This document shows, piece by piece, positions 35,438 through 47,098 of a stretch of 64,000 nucleotides of DNA. Below the pieces are notes generated by a model, which was not told where the DNA came from, made no database searches, and saw nothing but the letters and a program-made list of their open reading frames with translations. The DNA comes from Malus domestica. Taxonomy: Eukaryota > Streptophyta > Magnoliopsida > Rosales > Rosaceae. How positions within the stretch are numbered: the first letter of the stretch is position 1; the number at the start of each line of letters is the position of its first letter. Where the stretch lies: assembly GCF_042453785.1 (NCBI RefSeq), contig NC_091671.1:29789001-29853000 (forward strand), given 5' to 3'. The position numbers and the translations under genes were made by a program.

Positions 35438-37126
35438 TAGGGCTACCATTTATATCATGTACACTCTCTTGCTCCCGGTGCCACCTCTTCTTCCATGTCA
35501 GGTACACGTTACCCTTTATCACACTATGTTTCCTATGCTTATCTTTCTTCTTCCCATCGCTCTTTTGCCTGTGCCATTTCTACCATTGTCGAACCTACTA
35601 CTTTTGAGCAGGCTAACAGTGATCCTCAATGGCAAGATGCCATGTAATCCGAACTCCTGGCTTTGGAACGAAATCATACTTGGACTCTCACTCGACTTCC
35701 TCCTGGTCATCGGGCTATTGGTTGCAAATGGGTCTATAAGATCAAGTACCATTCTGATGGGTCTGTTGAGTGTTATAAAGTTCGCCTTGTTGCCAAGGGC
35801 TTTACACAACGTGGAGGTATCGATTACAAAGAGACTTTCGCCCCTGTCGCCAAACTCATCACGGTCCGTTGTCTTTTAGCCATGGCTTTTGTTCGTCATT
35901 GGTCTCTCCACCAATTGGATGTTCAAAATGCCTCACTCTATGGGGACCTTGGGGAAGAAGTCTATATGCAGCTGCCTCCTGGTCTTCGTCGGTAGGGGGA
36001 GCATAATGTGTGCTGACTTAACAAGTCGCTATACGGGCTCAAACAAGCCTCTCGTAGCTGGTTTCACAAGTTTTCCATAGCTATACACCAAGCCGGATAT
36101 CAACAATCCAAGGCTGATTATACCTTATTTACCAAGGTACGTGATCACTCATTCACAGCCATACTAATCTACGTTGATGACATAATTATCATAGGCAACG
36201 ATGAAGAGGCCATTCGTGATCTTAAATAGTTTCTTCACACTCATTTTCGCATCAAGGACCTTGGACCATTAAAGTATTTTCTCGGTGTAGAAGTGGCTCG
36301 GTCTTCTCAAGGTATTTCTATCTCTCAACGGAAATACACACTTGATATCCTTGATGAAGCAGGCTTACTTGGTGCTAAACCTGCAAACTTTCCCATGGAA
36401 GAAAACTTGAAGTTATCTCCAACGGAGGGGCAAATTCTTCACGATGCCTCGAAGTATAGGAGACTTGTTGGTAAACTCATTTACCTCACGATAACCAGGC
36501 AAAAAATTTCATATGCAATTCATGTACTCAGCCAATACATGCGACAACCAAGAAAACCACATTTAGATGCAGTTCATTGTCTCTTACGATACTTGAAAGG
36601 GGCACTTGGACAATGACTTCTATTTCCTTCAAAGGGGGACTTAAACTTGGCTGGTTATTGTGATGCCGATTGGGCTCGATGTTCAATTACAAGAAGATCC
36701 GTTACGGGTTGTCGCATATTCCTTGGAGGTGCATTAGTGTCTTGGAAGACTAAGAAACAAACAACCATTTCTAGGTCTTCAGCAGAAGCAGAATATCGTG
36801 CCATGGCTTCTGCAACATGTGAGCTTACATGGATGAAATATTTGTTGGCTGACTTGTAAGTTGATCATCGCATGCCAACAAAACTAGATTGTGACAATCA
36901 AACTGCTCTACATATAGCAGCCAATCCTGTGTTCCACGAGCGTACCAAACATATGGAGATTGATTGCCATGTTGTCCGTGAGCGTATTCAATCAAGAGTT
37001 ATCACGATAGCTTATGTCCGAACTGGAGCACAATTAGTGGATATATTCACCAAGCCGCTTGGACAAGGGGTGTTTCGATCATTACTTGGCAAGATGTGTG
37101 TGATTGACATTCACACTCCACCTTGA
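35438..37126 (+). pseudogene. Copia reverse transcriptase and RNase H (broken)
   Basis: RT motifs: [57 protein letters not shown] and the YVDDIIIIG box near 36172. RNase [44 protein letters not shown] and DIFTKPLG, ending at 37126. The frame shifts between 35990 and 36293, and stops occur at 36614 and 36857. Confidence 0.8.
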
Positions 37127-37133
37127 GGGGGAG

Positions 37134-37375
37134 TATTAAGCGGCATATCTTGGAGTATCACTGAAGATTGCTTTCTTTCCTTAATTATAGGAATAGATTA
37201 TTCCGTGTAATTCATGTAAAGTTGACTTCCTAGAATATCCTCTTGTATATTGTATAAATCTTGTACTCTTTGTAAAGAAGTAATTAATGAAATCAGATTA
37301 CCTTCGATACTTCTCTTACACGGCCTAAACCCTAGCAGGTCACAACCCTAGCAGTAGCAGGTCCATATTTTAACA
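37134..37375 (+). repeat. Copia 3' LTR (242 bp)
   Basis: Follows the polypurine tract and ends TTTTAACA. It is followed by GATTG, the same five bases that flank the solo LTR at 30210. Confidence 0.88.
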
Positions 37376-37632
37376 GATTGTGCGGCCAATGTGTCAATAT
37401 CACAATCTTTGTTCCGGTGCGAATGGGTTTTACCATTTTTTTTGGTGCGTGGGAACATCCATCTGTGATAGTGAGATATGGATTAACAGCTAAACAAAAT
37501 ACATTGCAGATGATATTTATTCAAACAAAACAATTATTGCACCGATATGTTTGGAGGATAATGAATGGTTGATTACCAATTGGAATCGTGTCAAAATTCA
37601 AACCCCTCGAGTCAAAACATATGTATACGTTG
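37376..37632 (+). repeat. duplicated flank, copy 2
   Basis: Same sequence as 30457-30712. Beyond 37632 it continues as GGCTATAGTCC, whereas copy 1 switches into LTR sequence; the two share TTG at the switch point. Confidence 0.85.
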
Positions 37633-38266
37633 GGCTATAGTCCTGTCGACACGTCGGTCCAACAAATTGGACTCCAAAAGAAGATGAGGCCACTAACTCA
37701 TTTTTGGGAGGGAAGCATCTAGGTCTAGGGAGGCCACGGATGCCCTTGTGTGTTCCATTTTGTTGATTTTTTGGATGTTGATTTTCATTGCCATGCTGTT
37801 TCTTAACCGACATTATTTAGTAAAAGCTTATTACAATATTGAGAGAGAGCAAGGGGTTGAACGACACAGTGGGTTGGAAAAGACCCTAACCATTATGGAC
37901 ATTCACCACTTTGCTTTGTCAATCGACATTTTGTTTATTTTAAAAATGTCAAAATAGAGCAAGCTGATACGATAAGTTGCACATGTATTTGTGGTACATA
38001 AACACAAGCCAACCATTATGTACGGTTAATATTTTTATATTTAGCAAATAGACCTTGTCACAATAAATTATCAGGGGCACAAATGAAAACAAATTATTTA
38101 CAACGTTACCTATGGCAAAGTTCACAATTTACACAATTAACAGATTGAATATGTGTGTATATATATGGGAGGGAGCCGAGTTACGCAAAAGCACCACAAT
38201 TTTTCATTACTAAATTTCAAGCCTGCAACCAGAAAATAAAGTGAAAAGAAGAAAAAACTGGCAATA
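37633..38266. other. unassigned DNA
   Basis: No gene recognised. Confidence 0.4.
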
Positions 38267-39276
38267 ATGGTGCTCATCATGAAGTTTATTTTTAAATTGA
38301 AAATCATTGCTTGTCGTTCGTTAATGTCATTGACGACTGCAAGCAAAATGAAGTTCAGTCATTATATGTTAAAAATAAATTCCATGATGAGCAGAGCATT
38401 TTTATTGGCCAATTCAACCTCCACAACTTCCAAACCTCACTCACAACTATTTACAACTGAAGGCATACCATTGTCTGATCCTACCCACTATAGAAGCTTG
38501 GTTGGGGCTTTGCAGTACCTGACTTTTACCATGTCAGATATTGCACACTCAATGATTGTATTGTGTCAGTATATGACCAATCCTTCTGAGTCTCATATGT
38601 ATCTAGTGAAAAGAATTATGAGGTATCTTAAGGGTACATACAACTGTGGGTTGACGTACACTCAGTCTTCTGATTTTCAAATCAGTGCTTATTCTAATTC
38701 GTATTGGGCAACATATATCAACATAAGGAGGTCCATTACTGGTTATGTTGTTATTTGGGATCCAATCCGATATCGTGGCAGTCAAAGAAACAGGCTACTG
38801 TATCTCGAAGTTCTACAGAAGCCGAGTACAAAGCCTTGGCACATTGTGTTGCAGATGCCTTTTGGATTAGATCTCTGCTTAAGGATGTTCATCAAGTTCT
38901 TACACAACCTCCTACCTTGCATTGTGATAACCTTTCAACTCTGGCTTTGTGTTCCAATCTAGTGTTCCACTCGAAGATTAAACATTTGGACACAGATTAT
39001 CATTTTGTAAGGGAAAAAGTTCAAAAAGGGGATCTTCGTGTTCAATACATATGAACACATGAACAGGTAGCAGATGTATTCACAAAAGGTTTACATAGTC
39101 CAGTGTTCATTCAACATTATCATAGTTTACATATTGGAGTCTCTGATGTTGGTCAACAATCTTTATAAGCTCGAGAAGCATCAAGTGCAGCAGATACAAA
39201 ACATGACAATCCCACCAGTTCTTCATTGCAGATGCAAACAAAACTTGGGAGTTCCCAGTTTTGTTTGAGGGGGGAG
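38267..39276 (+). pseudogene. Copia RT 3' end and RNase H remnant
   Basis: Reads HYRSLVGALQYLTFTMSDIA and KRIMRYLKGTYNCGLTY, shifts frame near 38760, then SWQSKKQATVSRSSTEAEYK, CDNLSTLALCSNLVFHSK and HLDTDYHFVREKVQKG. A TGA at 39052 interrupts it and VADVFTKGLHSPVF follows in the same frame. A GAGGGGGGAG polypurine tract ends it at 39276. It is the 3' end of a different Copia family; nothing upstream of RT survives. Confidence 0.8.
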
Positions 39277-39545
39277 TATTAACCAAATAAACTGAATTAG
39301 TTGGAATCAAGTGCGACTTATCTTCAAAACAATTAGAGTTAGTTGGAGTTAGGTGTAAAGGGTAAAAGTGTAAAACTGTGCAACATAGTCTCTATATAAG
39401 CATTGTCTTAGAAACTTAGAGGTTCATGATGTAATATTTCCTTTTTACTTATAATATATCACTGAAAGGTTCCTCTCTTATTTTCTTCTTCTTTGATTCC
39501 TTTAGTTTCTTCTTCCTTACAATTTCTGTAATTCAATAGCGTTAA
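39277..39545 (+). repeat. probable 3' LTR of the Copia remnant
   Basis: Begins TATTAACCAAATAAACTG after the polypurine tract and has TCTATATAAGC as a TATA box. The end is not defined, as there is no second copy. Confidence 0.5.
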
Positions 39546-41298
39546 TAAGGAGAGCTACGAGAAGAGGGACCGAGAGAGAGAGTCTAGTCATAAAATATTA
39601 AAATAATAAAATACCCAAAATTCAAATTTCATAAAACACCCTCAAGTTTCGTAGTTACGTAAAAATTTCATCGTAGCTCCAAATTTGATTTCGCTTGCAC
39701 CTACGTGTTCGTATCGTCGAATACTTTGAGGGTACATAAATTAATAGCTCATATGCATCACGTAATGATGGTTAACGAAAGTCAATAATCTCGCCACTAA
39801 AGGCATTTTTGTCAATTCACTCTTTTAGAATTTATATATTTGTAAAATTTGGGACAGGTTGTCACATTACCTACAAAGCAAATTAAACATATTTGGTTAA
39901 GGACAAAGCTACTCACTCAGAGATGAGGATTTGACGAAGAACCTCTGATGCCTAAGTCTTTATCAAAAAAGAGAGATATTTAGGGTTGAGTTGTATAGAG
40001 TTAACTTCAACTTACTTGAAAAGTATGTAGAATGAGGTAGTTATACCGAGCTAGGGCCGATCACATGTGTCAGGATTCACATGCCATGTATCGGCGTCCA
40101 ATTGATGAGAGTTTGTCATCCATTAGATGCAGTAGAAAAGTATCTTTAAGATGTTTGAATATTTTAAAGATGTTTGGGGGCGTTATTAAATAAATAACAA
40201 TATCTAAGAATTATCTTTGGATGTGAAATAAAGGAATATGTCTTCAATTAGAAAAACTTAAAGGTAAGAATTACTTATTAATTTTATTTTTAATTTCTTT
40301 ACCTTATTTCCTTGTCATGGGCATTAGAGCTTGGAGAAATTGTAGTCAGCATTTTAGATCTTCTTCGTGGTTTAACAATGTGTGGAACGGATGTGGGTTT
40401 CGCCAATTTAATGAGGGCATTTTCATTAATTGTGAATAAAAATTCATGTGTGAGCTTCAAAATTTTATAAATTATTTTTGGCTCCACATATATGAAAAGG
40501 GTATTATCTTCATAAGCACACTAGTTGTGTGATTCTTTTGTTTTCAAAAATTTGAAATTTTTGAAATCTCTATAAGCATTCTAATTTTGATCCAATCATT
40601 TTGAAAAGGGAAGTGGTTTTCACACCCCTTATACCCTCTTACACAGTTCTATTTAATCTTAATCGTAAATTCTGTTTGATTTATTCAATTTGATGACCAT
40701 AAATAAAGAGAAGCATGTGAAATTCCAATCCAAATTGCATTCTAACCACATCCAAGTAGTGGATGCTTTCAATCGCGACTTCATTTGGAATACTCAATCT
40801 TGATCTGCCAATAGGCTTTCACATATTAAATAGTAATGTGCCGATTTGATACTTGAAATTTTATCCGACTGAAAATTAAATATGTTTACGATAATGAGTT
40901 TAAGGATTTATTTTCAAAAAAATTATAATTTAGGAACTTAATTTTGATGAGCAGAATATTGCATATTAAAATTTGACTTGTTTCACTAGGTTTATACTAC
41001 AAGGCTTTTGATCACGTTCATTGACTGCAGCTACTGAATACGCAGAAGATGGAATCCAGTATTCAGCTCCAAAAGGATGGTTTTGCAAAAGATTAACACC
41101 CCACGTTTTATTCAACAAAACATGCGGCAGAGATCGACGAAACGATTGATCTTACCACCGTATTTACACTACATGCCTACTCTGCCTAAGATAAGTACCA
41201 CCATAAACACTTCCATTGATATTCAGATAAGACTGCCTAACTTTGCCTAAGACTAACACGAACAATTTCTTGTGCCAGTGCTTTCCTGCAACAGTTAT
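39546..41298. other. AT-rich intergenic DNA
   Basis: No gene recognised. Confidence 0.5.
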
Positions 41299-41502
41299 CA
41301 GAGGCGGAGCTACAGTGGGGTCAATGGGCTCGCACGACCTCTTGGAAGCCATGGAAATAACCTTAGAGGTCCCTTAGAGCTGCTGGTGCGACCTCTTGGA
41401 GTTGCACACCACGTAGTCGACGAAATGTTTGAAAGAAGAAGGCTTGCAGGTTGAAGAAGAATGAGGCGCGCGCGAGCCTTTTTTTTAAAACAACCTGGGC
41501 AA

Positions 41503-41573
41503 AACGACATCGTTTTGGCCCAGGGAATTTTTGTTTAAATGACCTGGCCAAAACGACGTTGTTTTGGGCCAGG
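41503..41573. repeat. two near-palindromes around AAAACGACxTCGTTTT
   Basis: CCTGGGCAAAACGACATCG and the following TTTTGGCCCAGG form one arm pair; CCTGGCCAAAACGACGTTG and TTTTGGGCCAGG form a second, 39 bases on. They lie in the 5' part of the hAT element and may be transposase-binding or foldback motifs. Confidence 0.65.
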
Positions 41574-41856
41574 TCTGAAGAAAAAAAAACCAGCCTCTCC
41601 TTCTTCACATTCACAGATCTGATTCCTCCATTCCAAAAACCCCAATTTTCTTTTGTTTTCTCCTCCTCCAACCCTAAGTTCCAAACTCAATCCCCCCCCC
41701 AAACCCTCAACTCCATCTCCTCCCATGCTGCCGCCATTGAGGTGCCTTTGTGCTGCCATCGTCGTCGCTGTGGTGGTGGTGCCGCCAGCTACTCTTTTTG
41801 TATTTGCTCATTTTTATTGTGAAATTTCACAATTCAAGTAAGTTTTAAACCCTATG

Positions 41857-42176
41857 TATGATATATTTAATTTAATTAAAACCTAATTCATAATTATTTT
41901 GATTATATTGGTGGTTTGATTATATTGTGAGTTTTTATTTTCATTATTTTGTATATGTAGAATATATGTAGAATATATTTAATTTAATTGAAATTCAATT
42001 CATATTTATTTTGATTATATTGATGGTTTGTTTATATTGTGAGTTTTTATTTTCATTATTTTGTATATGTAGAATATATTTAATTTAATTGAAATCCAAT
42101 TCATATTTATTTTGATTATGTTGACGGTATGTTTATATTGTGAGTATTTATTTTGAATATTTTGTATATGTAGAAT
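41857..42176 (+). repeat. about 105-bp AT-rich tandem repeat, three copies
   Basis: Units carry ATATTTAATTTAATTGAAAT, TTATTTTGATTATATTG and TTTTGTATATGTAGAA. The array ends five bases before the transposase ATG at 42181. Confidence 0.8.
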
Positions 42177-42180
42177 TATT

Positions 42181-44512
42181 ATGGAACGGTTTTTTAAGAG
42201 AAAGTCATCATCGGGTTCGGGTAGTTTGAATAATGTTAATAGTTCAAATACTGTTGGTAGTTCAAGAACTCCAAGTTCAAGACAATGTTAATTAGACGGT
42301 GTTTTGGGTAATCTTCAAGCGGATCCTGGATTAAGAACTCAAATGATAGATTATGATGCTAATACGAGAGATGAGGTCCGAAGATCATATCTATAAAAAG
42401 GACCTTGTCAACCTAGAGGTCATAATTTCCCAATGGTTTGATGAGTTTGATTGGTTGGAGTATAGTATATCTAAAGATGCGGCATTTTGTCTCTATTGCT
42501 ATCTCTTTAAAACCAATTTGAACAAGTGGGTAGTGAAGCTTTCACTAGAGATGGATTTAAGACTTGGAAGAAAGGGAGAGAAAGATTTAAGATGCATGTT
42601 GGACCGGTTAGGAGTGTTCATAATAAGGCTAGAGAAGCTGCTACAAATTTGATGAATCAAGCTACACATATTGAAACGGCAGTGAGCAAACACTCCGACC
42701 AAGCTCGTAAGGCTTATCGCACATGCTTGAATGCATCAATCAAGTGCACTAAGTTTTTATTACGACAAGGTCTTGCTTTTCGTGGCCATGATGAAGGTGC
42801 CACTTCAAGCAATAGGGGAAATTACTTGGAGCTATTGCAATTCCTTGCAGATAATGATGATAAAGTTAGAGAAGTTGTGATGGAAAATGCTCCGGGGAAT
42901 CTCAAATTACTAGCTCCTTGCATTAAAAAAGAAATTGTGAATTCATGTGCTCTTGAAACACTTGATGCTATCATTGATGGTCTAAAAGATAGATTCTTTT
43001 CAATATTGGTGGATGAAGCACGCGATGTGTTAGTGAAAGAGCAAATGGCTATGGTGTTGCGTTATGTGGATGACAACGGGCATGTAATTGAAAGATTTGT
43101 CGGTATCTAACATGTTACCGACACTACTTCAAGTTCACTAAAGGATGTTATTGACACATTCTTTTCTTGCAACGGTTTGAGCATTTCCAAGCTACGAGAA
43201 CAAGGTTATGATGGGCAATATGAGAGGTGAGTTGAATGGCCTTAAAACAAAGATATTGAGATAACAACCTTGTGCATATTATGTTTATTGCTTTGCTTAT
43301 CAACTTCAACTAGCTCTTGTTGCTGTAGCAAAGAAGAATATAGACATTGCCTCTTTTTTTGCAACGACTAATAGTGTGGTTAATCATGTTGGAGCATCTT
43401 GTAAGCGGCGTGATTTACTTAGACAACAACTTCAAGAAGAGCTTGCGATAGCTTTTGAAAATGATTGTCTTATAACGGGGCGAGGCTTAAATCAAGAAAC
43501 AAATCTCAAACGTGCCGGTGACACACGATGGAACTCACACTATGGTACCTTGATTAGCATCATTTCCATGTTTTCATCCGTGGTTCATGTGCTTCAAATG
43601 GTTATTGATGATAATCCCAATGAAAGTGTGGGTGAAGCAAATAAGTTAATGAGAGAAATACGTACTTTTGAGTTTGTGTTTCACGTTTTCTTGATGAAAG
43701 TCATATTGGGACTCATAAATGATTTGTCACAAGCATTGCAAAGGAAAGATCAAGAAATTGTGAATGCAATGGCTTTAGTGAAATCATGCAAGGAAAAGCT
43801 ACATTGGATAAGGAATAATGGGTTTGATGCATTGGTTGATGAAGTATCTTCTTTTTGTGAAAAACATCATATTGATGTTCCTAACATGGAAGAGGCATTT
43901 ATACTTCCAGGGAGGTCAAGGCGTAATGCTCCAATAAAGACAAATCGTCATCATTATCGTGTGAAGCTCTTTATTTATGTCATTGATGAGCAAATTACGG
44001 AGTTAGATGATCGCTTTAATGAGGTAAATACCAAGTTGCTTATTTGTTTGGCATGTTTGAGTCCGAAAGATTCATTTGTAGCTTTTGATAAACCAAAGTT
44101 ACTTCGTCTTGCTCAATTTTATCCTCAAGACTTTTCGGATGAGGATTGTTTTGCACTTAAAGATCAACTTGAGATTTATATTCATTATGTGCATTCCAGT
44201 AGTGATTTCTCTCAATTGGAAGGGGTTGGTGATCTTGCAAAAAAAATGGTGGAGACAAGGATGCATCAAGTATTCAATTATGTATATTTGCTCATTACAT
44301 TGTCTTTAGTTTTACCAGTTGCAATTGCTTCAGTGGAGATAGCATTTTCTGTCATAAATATTGTTAAGGGTCCACTTAGGAACAAAATGGGAGATCAGTG
44401 GTTGAGTGATAGCTTGCTTGTTTATATTGAGAGAGATATTTTTGCTTGTATTGAAAATGAAGCTATAATGCTTCGCTTTCAAAATATGAAACCTCATCGT
44501 GGACAATTATAG
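42181..44512 (+). pseudogene. hAT transposase, ZMYM1-like (broken)
   Basis: ATG opens MERFFKRKSSSGSGS, typical for this group, but TAA at about 42289 stops it. TTF-type finger residues follow (SISKDAAFCLYCYLFK), then in another frame a DUF4371-like region: FTRDGFKTWKKGRERFKMHV, RGNYLELLQFLADNDDKV and FFSILVDEARD. The last ORF (43376-44512) contains AGDTRWNSHYGTL and the C-terminal hAT dimerisation region VLPVAIASVEIAFSVINIVK with RNKMGDQWLSDSLLVYIE. Such enzymes cut and join the element with an RNase H-like DDE fold. At least four frame breaks make it inactive. Confidence 0.85.
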
Positions 44513-44633
44513 CTTGTAATGTTGTTTCCGTTATTAATTATGAATGAAAGTACTATGATTTCATTTTCAATATGTTTTTCCATCCTAAATTTTTATTTGG
44601 ACTTTTACACTAAGACCCCTTGTGGTAAGATTC

Positions 44634-46875
44634 CTAGCTCCGATCAGGTGCATTGAGTTCTAACCGGAGGGCATTCCCAAAAGCCAACAACGATGCTACG
44701 TCCCTCTTCTCCGATGGATACTTGAAGGGCTTTGACGAGTGTTTGGGGAAGAAGAGTATTGTTGGGAAGCTCCCCAACTTCAGTTCTCTCTGTGCATATT
44801 CCTTGTGTTCCCCATCAGACCTGAACTTACCCACCTTTACCCATGTTCCTGCCAGATTCTCAGCTAATTCAACGTACGATCCTTCCATTGCCCGCGAAAA
44901 ATCTGGAAAAGAATCAAGGTAGTGTCAGAGTAAGCCAATTTTCGGCTTTACAAGGTAACCATGGCAACAAAATAAGAATAGTATTCACCTGGCAGAAACG
45001 GCACCATGGTGCATAAAGAACAACAAGCCAAGGTTCACTTCGGTTTTCCAATCTAGCCAGGTTCTCTATCCCAGTCCTGCTCAAGGAAACCAAGTTCTTG
45101 CTGTTAAAGATGTCTGGGACATTGGCACTCCCATTTGTTGTCGACATCCCATTTCCATTGCCGTTGAGGTGCAGCGCCGCTTTTTGTTCGATATGTCCGT
45201 TATGGAGGCCACATTCCTTTGCCTTAGCATCCTCCCACCACCATCTTCCCTCCCTTTCATGCTGCCCTGGCAGCACCGGCCTTGTGCATGGCTCACACCC
45301 GATTGAAATGTAACCTTGTGAGTGCAAAGGATTGACAGGAACATCCATGACTTGGAGGAAGTTCCATATGTCATGGCCTTCCGCATTGGCAACAGGATTC
45401 CATTTTAACAAGCTTCCAATTCCACCATCAATTCCTTCAAGGGATGGATCCACCTGGACCAGGATTTCAGCTCTTGTGCCAGGAGACTGGTCTTTTCTCT
45501 TCCCAGTGATCCAGGCATGGAGACCTTTAAGGGCTCGCCTTAAAGGCCTAACCTTCCTTACCCTGCAGCACTCTTGATGGCCGTCTTCATAGAATGAGAA
45601 CAGTCATTTGCCTCGCACTAGTGCTTGAACTTCAACGGCATTGGGGAACATGTATTCAATGTGAATGCCATAGTGCTTCTCAACAGTGTCGAAAAAATGG
45701 TATGCCTCTGGGTTAAGCCTCCCAGTATCCAGGCTGAATACCATGAAGGGCCGACCTGTTAGTTTGGCATACTCAACCAAGGCGACATCCTCAGCTCCAC
45801 TGCACAAATGAACATTAACTAAATTTAAGTTTTCATTGTAAATGATTATAAACCCCGGTAAAAGTAAAACTGTCGAAATTGAAACATTTTACTTGAGGGA
45901 ATAGGTTCGTTAAACACTATGTAGAAGAGACTGAATAGTATTACAAATAACAAGCCCGTCTAGCTCAGTTGGTGGGTTCGAGCCCCATGGTGGGCGCATT
46001 TCAGTTTTTAGTAATTTAATTTATTTACCAAATCAAGAAATTAGCACTAGAAAAGGTGAAATTACCTGAAAGCAATGGCAATGTCATTCCCAAATTTGTC
46101 AAGAGCCTTCTCCATGATTTGAAGTGGGGAAGCGGCTTCCAACTCTTTCGCCAGTTTTTTGTAATCCTTTCGTACTATGTTGCTGCCAACCTCTACAATA
46201 ACCCCAACAATCAATTTACACAACAATTCCTTCACGTCGATGAGAAAACGAAAAGATTAATTTCAAGCTTCTCACAATGACATAACAGTTACCAGTTAGC
46301 ACATTATACCTGGAGATATTTGTTCCTTTTCGATTCTGCGGAAAGGGGTGTTGCCAATGATGGTCTCCGGCAAGCGGCCCCAGCCTTCGATTGAAACGAG
46401 AATTGATCTGATGGATTCAAAGAAGATGTCCTTTGAGCTAATGTGTTTGAAATAACAAATAAAAAAATGCATTAAATCCCATTCAAATTCAATTAAACAA
46501 ATTAAAGAACAAAGCAGAAAACTACACAAAACCCACAAATTATAAACTCAATTTCTAAGAATTCAATCCCAAAATAAAAAATTAAACAAATTAATCATTT
46601 GGGTAATCACATTTCACATTGCATGATCATGAGCACCAATTCAATTCAAATTTCATAACCAACAAGTGAAGTCGATGAGATCAGAGTCAGCTCAGACAGG
46701 CAAATGATAACGAACCACATACATTTCAACAACAATAATAAATAAATACAAAAAAATTGAAAAAATTAAAATTAAAAGAGGGAGAGAGGGTTACGAGATT
46801 ACCTTTGGGCTTGTGGAAAGAGAGCGGAGCGCGAAGCAAAGATTGGAGGGAAGGAGGCGGAGCTAAGAAAGCCAT
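44634..46875 (-). pseudogene. APR: plastid 5'-adenylylsulfate (APS) reductase pseudogene
   Basis: Exons on the minus strand: 46875-46803, 46437-46310, 46190-46066, 45799-44989 and 44891-44634. The N-terminus is Ser/Arg-rich like a plastid transit peptide. The reductase domain shows [60 protein letters not shown] and the catalytic AKECGLH; the C-terminal thioredoxin-like domain has YAPWCRFCQ (CxxC is CRFC). APR reduces APS to sulfite with glutathione in sulfate assimilation. Three lesions: TGA at about 45607 in [12 protein letters not shown] where the family has Gly; the last-intron acceptor reads GCGG instead of an AG before 44891; the usual stop after NALR is lost, so the frame runs nine codons more and ends in the hAT terminus. 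A 3-bp deletion is also likely near AEILVQVDP. Nonfunctional as it stands, though most of the sequence is well kept, so recent decay. Confidence 0.85.
45954..45996 (+). pseudogene. tRNA-Lys remnant lacking the anticodon arm
   Basis: GCCCGTCTAGCTCAGTTGGT is joined directly to GGGTTCGAGCCCCATGGTGG. The two halves correspond to the acceptor/D and T/acceptor parts of plant tRNA-Lys; about 30 bases with the anticodon arm are missing. Box A (TAGCTCAGTTGG) and box B (GGTTCGAGCC) survive 2 bases apart. It lies inside an APR intron, opposite strand. It cannot be a functional tRNA. Confidence 0.8.
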
Positions 46876-47017
46876 GAGAGAAATCTGAATGCTTAGAGAG
46901 AGAGAGAGGGAGAGAGAGAGAGTCTGTGTACCGTGTTCGCGTGGAGAGCACAGGGAAAAGCGTTAAAATGCGGTAACGGAAACAGTTGACGAATGTCACG
47001 GTTCATTGAACCTGGAT

Positions 47018-47098
47018 GCGATTTCGTTCATGAAGTCACTACTATTGTATTTTCCAAGGGACGCGATTTCGTGCATGAAGTCTCTACTATTTTATTTT
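47018..47098 (+). repeat. 45-bp host tandem repeat, second copy split by the MULE
   Basis: Copy 1 (47018-47062) has GCGATTTCGTTCATGAAGTC and ends TATTTTCCAAGGGAC. Copy 2 begins at 47063 (GCGATTTCGTGCATGAAGTC), reaches TTTTATTTT at 47098, and its end CAAGGGAC is found at 50961, beyond the transposon. Confidence 0.85.

Larger units (their letters stand above)
30713..37375 (+). mobile_element. Copia retrotransposon with truncated 5' LTR and nested insertion
   Basis: Partial 5' LTR 30713-30842 (the last 130 bases of the 242-bp LTR), PBS TGGTATCAGAGC at 30843-30854, gag, protease, integrase, RT, RNase H, polypurine tract GAGGGGGAG (37125-37133) and a full 3' LTR at 37134-37375 whose first bases are TA rather than TG. 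The coding region is broken in many places and is interrupted at 32722-34616 by an unrelated solo LTR. Confidence 0.85.
41299..44642 (+). mobile_element. decayed hAT element (ZMYM1/TTF-type)
   Basis: The left end, CAGAGGCGGAGCTACAGTGG, matches the CAGxGGCGGAGC style of this hAT group. The right end on the minus strand reads CGGAGCTAGG and later GGGGTC, similar but with its outermost six bases changed. No 8-bp TSD is recognisable. It encloses a broken transposase at 42181-44512. The right end abuts the APR pseudogene. Confidence 0.7.

Noticed and set aside
35240-35449. Gly-rich minus frame
   Set aside because: Shadow of the Pro-rich linker in Copia pol.
41363-41822. overlapping open frames on both strands
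   Set aside because: They fall in palindromic and simple sequence of the hAT 5' region with no domain.
42181-44512. domesticated hAT gene
   Set aside because: Several stops and frameshifts, and element ends are still recognisable.
45954-45996. functional tRNA-Lys
   Set aside because: The anticodon arm is missing, so no cloverleaf can form.
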